From positions 1 through 55,120 of the forward strand of contig QHBY01000566.1 in NCBI GenBank assembly GCA_003244245.1: a stretch of DNA of 55,120 bases, given 5' to 3'. Below the pieces are notes generated by a model. It worked only from the letters and a program-made list of their open reading frames with translations, was not told the DNA's origin and searched no databases. Positions 52,572 through 55,120 of the stretch are shown piece by piece (position 1 is the stretch's first letter; each line of letters opens with the position of its first letter). Made by a program: the position numbers and the translations under genes. Origin of the DNA: Pseudonocardiales bacterium. GTDB lineage: Bacteria > Actinomycetota > Actinomycetes > Mycobacteriales > Pseudonocardiaceae.

Positions 52572-54041
52572 TCACTTTCCCTCCCTGCAGGTCAGCTCCA
52601 GCGTTGATCCACGGGGGACGTAGCCGGACAGCGGGTCCACTCCGATGATCCGGCACTGGGACCGCAGGTCCGGGTCGACCTGGTCGCCATTGTCATCGAC
52701 CACTCGCGGTATCAACCCATGGGCTTTCGCGGTCACGACGGCATCGCTACCCCGGTGACCCCAGTAGTCGGTCGGAATGATGAGCACCTCCGGGGGAGCG
52801 TCGCCCGGGTTGGTCGACTCCGGGGCGGGTTGCACCGTGGTGGGTTCGGGCCCGGCCGGCGGCGGTATGCCAAACGGTGCAGCCACGGGCGGTGCTGTCA
52901 CAGACGAAGGGCTCACCGGCTCGGCGAGCGCCGTGGTCACGTCGGTGGTGCCCGTCCCGGCGACCACTCCGGTGGGCGCGGCTGCTGAACGCAGCACGTC
53001 GCGGGCCAGGTAGCCGCCCAGCGCCAGCGCGAGCACACAGAGCAAGGCAACCCCGAGTCGCCCCGCGCCGTGCCGTCCGGGGTGGCGTAGGGCCGGTGGG
53101 CTCGCTGGTGGGAGGGCCGGCAGCAGGGCGGTTGGTGGCGGTTGGTTGGCCCGCAGTGCGGCCCAGGCGGTGCTGCTGGCCACGCCGGTGGGCAGCGGCA
53201 TCCGGTGCCCGGCCTGGACTGCGGCGACGGCGGCGGCGAACTCGCCGCCGGTGCGGTAGCGCTGCCGTGGGTCCTTGGCCAGCGCAGTCTCGATCAGCTC
53301 GCAGACTGCTGGCGGCACATCGCGTGGCAATGGGGGTGGCTGGTCGCGGATGTGCATCATCGCGATGGTGATGGTGTTGTCCGCCGAGAACGGGCGCTCA
53401 CCGGCCAGGCACTCGTAACCCACCACGCCCAGCGAGTAGACGTCTCCGGCTGGACCGGCGTCGCCGCCGGCCGCCTGCTCTGGGGCGATGTAGTGCGCGG
53501 TGCCCATCACCATCCCGGTGCGCGTCACCGGAGCTGCGTCGACGGCTCTGGCGATGCCGAAGTCGGTGAGCTTCACCTTCCCGTCGGGGGTGATCAGGAT
53601 GTTTGCGGGCTTGATATCGCGATGTACCAGACCGCGCTCGTGCGCGGCCTGCAACGCATCGCCGGCTTGGCCGAGAATGTCCAGCGTGCGGCCGGCGTTC
53701 AGCCGCGGCTGGCGCATCAGGATCGCGTCCAGCGGGTCCCCGGCAACCAGCTCCATCACCAGGTAGGCGACCAGATACCCACCATCGGGATCGCTGACGG
53801 CTTCACCGTAATCATGCACCGCGGCGATGCCGGGGTGATTCAGCGACGCGGTCATCCGCGCCTCGGTGTGGAAGCGGTGCCGGAACTCCGCATCGCCGGA
53901 CAGCTCCGGCCTGAGCACCTTGACGGCAACCTGGCGGTCGAGCCGGGTGTCGGCAGCCTGCCACACCTCGCCCATGCCGCCGATGGCGATGCGCCGTCCC
54001 AACCGGTAGCGCTGCGCCAACACCTGCCCGCTGGCCAGCAT
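52572..54041 (-). CDS. pknA: Serine/threonine protein kinase PknA
   Basis: 489-residue transmembrane kinase. The domain starts [25 protein letters not shown]. Key motifs are [10 protein letters not shown] (Lys), [22 protein letters not shown] and [19 protein letters not shown]. After a Pro-rich linker comes a helix ([17 protein letters not shown]). A Pro/Thr-rich extracellular part follows, ending in one PASTA-like segment ([21 protein letters not shown]). PknA acts with PknB on cell shape and division proteins. ATG 54041 overlaps the pbpA stop (ATGA), so translation is coupled. The track start at 54197 lies inside pbpA. Confidence 0.95.
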   Translation of the reverse strand: MLASGQVLAQRYRLGRRIAIGGMGEVWQAADTRLDRQVAVKVLRPELSGDAEFRHRFHTEARMTASLNHPGIAAVHDYGEAVSDPDGGYLVAYLVMELVAGDPLDAILMRQPRLNAGRTLDILGQAGDALQAAHERGLVHRDIKPANILITPDGKVKLTDFGIARAVDAAPVTRTGMVMGTAHYIAPEQAAGGDAGPAGDVYSLGVVGYECLAGERPFSADNTITIAMMHIRDQPPPLPRDVPPAVCELIETALAKDPRQRYRTGGEFAAAVAAVQAGHRMPLPTGVASSTAWAALRANQPPPTALLPALPPASPPALRHPGRHGAGRLGVALLCVLALALGGYLARDVLRSAAAPTGVVAGTGTTDVTTALAEPVSPSSVTAPPVAAPFGIPPPAGPEPTTVQPAPESTNPGDAPPEVLIIPTDYWGHRGSDAVVTAKAHGLIPRVVDDNGDQVDPDLRSQCRIIGVDPLSGYVPRGSTLELTCREGK

Positions 54042-55120
54042 CAGCGGGCTCCTTGCAGGGCGGCTCCGATGACGGCTCGGCCGATGGGGGCGGCTAAAGA
54101 GCCACCCGTGGCCTCCAGGTTGCGGTCCCCGCCGTTCTCGACCAGCACCGCGATCGCCACCTGCGGGTTGTCGGCGGGCGCGAACGCGACATACCAACCG
54201 TGCGGGGGGGTGTTCTTGGGATCAGTGCCGTGCTCCGCGGTGCCGGTCTTCGCGGCGATGCTGACGCCCTTGATCTTGCCGTCGTTGCGGTAGCTGTTCT
54301 CAGCGGCGACCATCAGGTCCCGGATCTGGACAGCGGTGAAGCGCGACATCGCCGTGCCGGCCTGTTCCGGTCCGAACCTGTCCAGCACGGACAGGTCCGG
54401 GGCCAGGATGTTGCGCACCAGCTGAGGCCTCATCCGCACCCCGCCATTGGCGATCGTCGCGGCGATCACCGCGTTCTGCAACGGGGTCAGCGCCACATCG
54501 CGCTGCCCGATGCCGGACTGTTCCAACGCGGCGACATCGGGAATCGCACCCAGGGTCGACGGCGTCACCGGGATCGGGACGGTGAGATCCTGCTGCCCGA
54601 TACCGAGCAGTTGGGCCTGCTTGCGCAGGTCGGTCTCGCCGACCGTGGCGGCCAGCTCGGCGAAGGCGGCGTTGCAGGACCGCACCAGCGCCGTCTTGAG
54701 CGTGACGGTAGCTCCGGGTCCGCACGGCTGGTCGGCGAAGTTGTGCAGCAATGTCGTGGTGTTCTGCAGCTGCAGTGCGGCGGCTGCCGTCAGCGGGGTG
54801 TCAGGGGTGGCCTTTTCCGCCTCCAGCGCGGCGGCGGTGACCACCAACTTGAAGGTCGACCCCGGCGGGTAGATCGAGGCGATCGCCCGGTTGGTCAGCG
54901 AGGAACCACGCTGGGGCGAGCTGCCCGCGTTCCAGGCGGACTCCTGCTGCGCGCCATCGTGCGAGGACAGCTGGTTCGGGTCATAGGACGGGGTGGAGGC
55001 CATCGCCAGGATCTCCCCGGTGCTCGGCTTGATCGCCACCACCGCGCCGGTGTAGCCCCGGCGAGTCAACTGGTCGTAGGCCACCCGCTGCACGGCCGGG
55101 TTGATGGTGAGCTCGACGCT
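54041..55120 (-). CDS. pbpA: Penicillin-binding protein A, transpeptidase (partial)
   Basis: The C-terminal ~359 residues of a class B penicillin-binding protein that cross-links peptidoglycan at the septum or sidewall. The coding frame is open to the window edge ([18 protein letters not shown]), so the N-terminal membrane anchor and dimerisation domain lie outside. The serine motif is SxxK in [11 protein letters not shown], the second motif is SCN in LVRSCNAAF, and the third is KTG in [12 protein letters not shown]. It is upstream of and overlaps pknA, as in the actinobacterial pstP-rodA-pbpA-pknA-pknB operon. PknB is known to phosphorylate PbpA in mycobacteria. Confidence 0.95.
   Translation of the reverse strand, partial: SVELTINPAVQRVAYDQLTRRGYTGAVVAIKPSTGEILAMASTPSYDPNQLSSHDGAQQESAWNAGSSPQRGSSLTNRAIASIYPPGSTFKLVVTAAALEAEKATPDTPLTAAAALQLQNTTTLLHNFADQPCGPGATVTLKTALVRSCNAAFAELAATVGETDLRKQAQLLGIGQQDLTVPIPVTPSTLGAIPDVAALEQSGIGQRDVALTPLQNAVIAATIANGGVRMRPQLVRNILAPDLSVLDRFGPEQAGTAMSRFTAVQIRDLMVAAENSYRNDGKIKGVSIAAKTGTAEHGTDPKNTPPHGWYVAFAPADNPQVAIAVLVENGGDRNLEATGGSLAAPIGRAVIGAALQGAR

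Noticed and set aside
51130-52623. 497-residue plus-strand ORF opposite pknB
   Set aside because: It is the antisense shadow of pknB, rich in His, Arg and Gly without any family motif. The minus strand encodes a complete kinase with PASTA repeats.

Overview
The window comes from a high-GC actinobacterium. Codon use is strongly GC3-biased, GTG starts and ATGA/GTGA overlaps are frequent, and several gene neighbourhoods match those of Mycobacteriales and Pseudonocardiales: accD-accA-fadE (as accD1-accA1-fadE19), ephE next to a Holin-X gene, and the origin-proximal block ppiA-rhomboid-crgA-sortase-trpG-pknB-pknA-pbpA. A class E sortase and an LAXTG wall protein argue against Mycobacterium itself and fit Pseudonocardiales or a neighbouring order. 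That placement is an inference from gene content. No rRNA, tRNA, CRISPR array or intact transposon was recognised.

Layout. 1-1.8 kb: end of gltB and gltD (glutamate synthase), followed by a long interrupted palindrome. 1.9-3.0 kb: a degraded stretch with two probable frameshifted genes. 3.0-5.6 kb: a two-gene nuclease operon (EEP nuclease, PD-(D/E)XK-like protein) divergent from a VapBC toxin-antitoxin pair. 5.7-10.5 kb: a leucine-type acyl-CoA carboxylase/dehydrogenase operon whose carboxylase alpha gene begins with a 12-bp minisatellite. 10.5-11.5 kb: an SMP-30 lipoprotein. 11.6-21.7 kb: a two-component system divergent from an operon with two heavy-metal-type RND pumps, a mini adaptor lipoprotein and a second lipoprotein. 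21.7-25.4 kb: a Tat-type FAD oxidase, then an alkylation-repair operon (2OG-Fe(II) oxygenase, ECF sigma factor, MGMT fused to a C-terminal Ada zinc domain). 25.4-28.6 kb: an IS-derived scar that truncates a methyltransferase, ephE, a Holin-X protein and a DUF305 lipoprotein. 28.6-32.4 kb: a decayed heptose/glycan locus on the minus strand. 32.6-38.6 kb: general-stress genes (STAS antagonist, unknown protein, SigF/SigB-type sigma, CsbD, MEDS-HATPase) mixed with an rRNA methyltransferase, a HAD hydrolase and an FNT channel. 38.9-43.4 kb: DedA, a GNAT remnant and a copper-type cluster (DUF5134, YcnI, CopC-CopD) carrying several frameshifts. 43.4-46.8 kb: exported proteins including the LAXTG protein. 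46.9-55.1 kb: the conserved cell-wall/cell-division block, with pbpA running off the end.

How the genes work together. The right end controls peptidoglycan synthesis and division through PknA/PknB, PbpA and CrgA, with the sortase and its likely substrate nearby. The alkylation-repair trio looks like a self-contained response in which a sigma factor is translationally coupled to the repair enzymes. The RND operon appears to be controlled by the divergent OmpR-type regulator.

The most unusual feature is the mixture of perfectly intact long genes with at least ten frameshifted, truncated or fused ones, clustered at 2.2-3.0, 26-32.4 and 39.6-43.4 kb. In-frame minisatellites and large palindromes accompany them. 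This points to local genome decay and repeat activity. Assembly error cannot be excluded from sequence alone.
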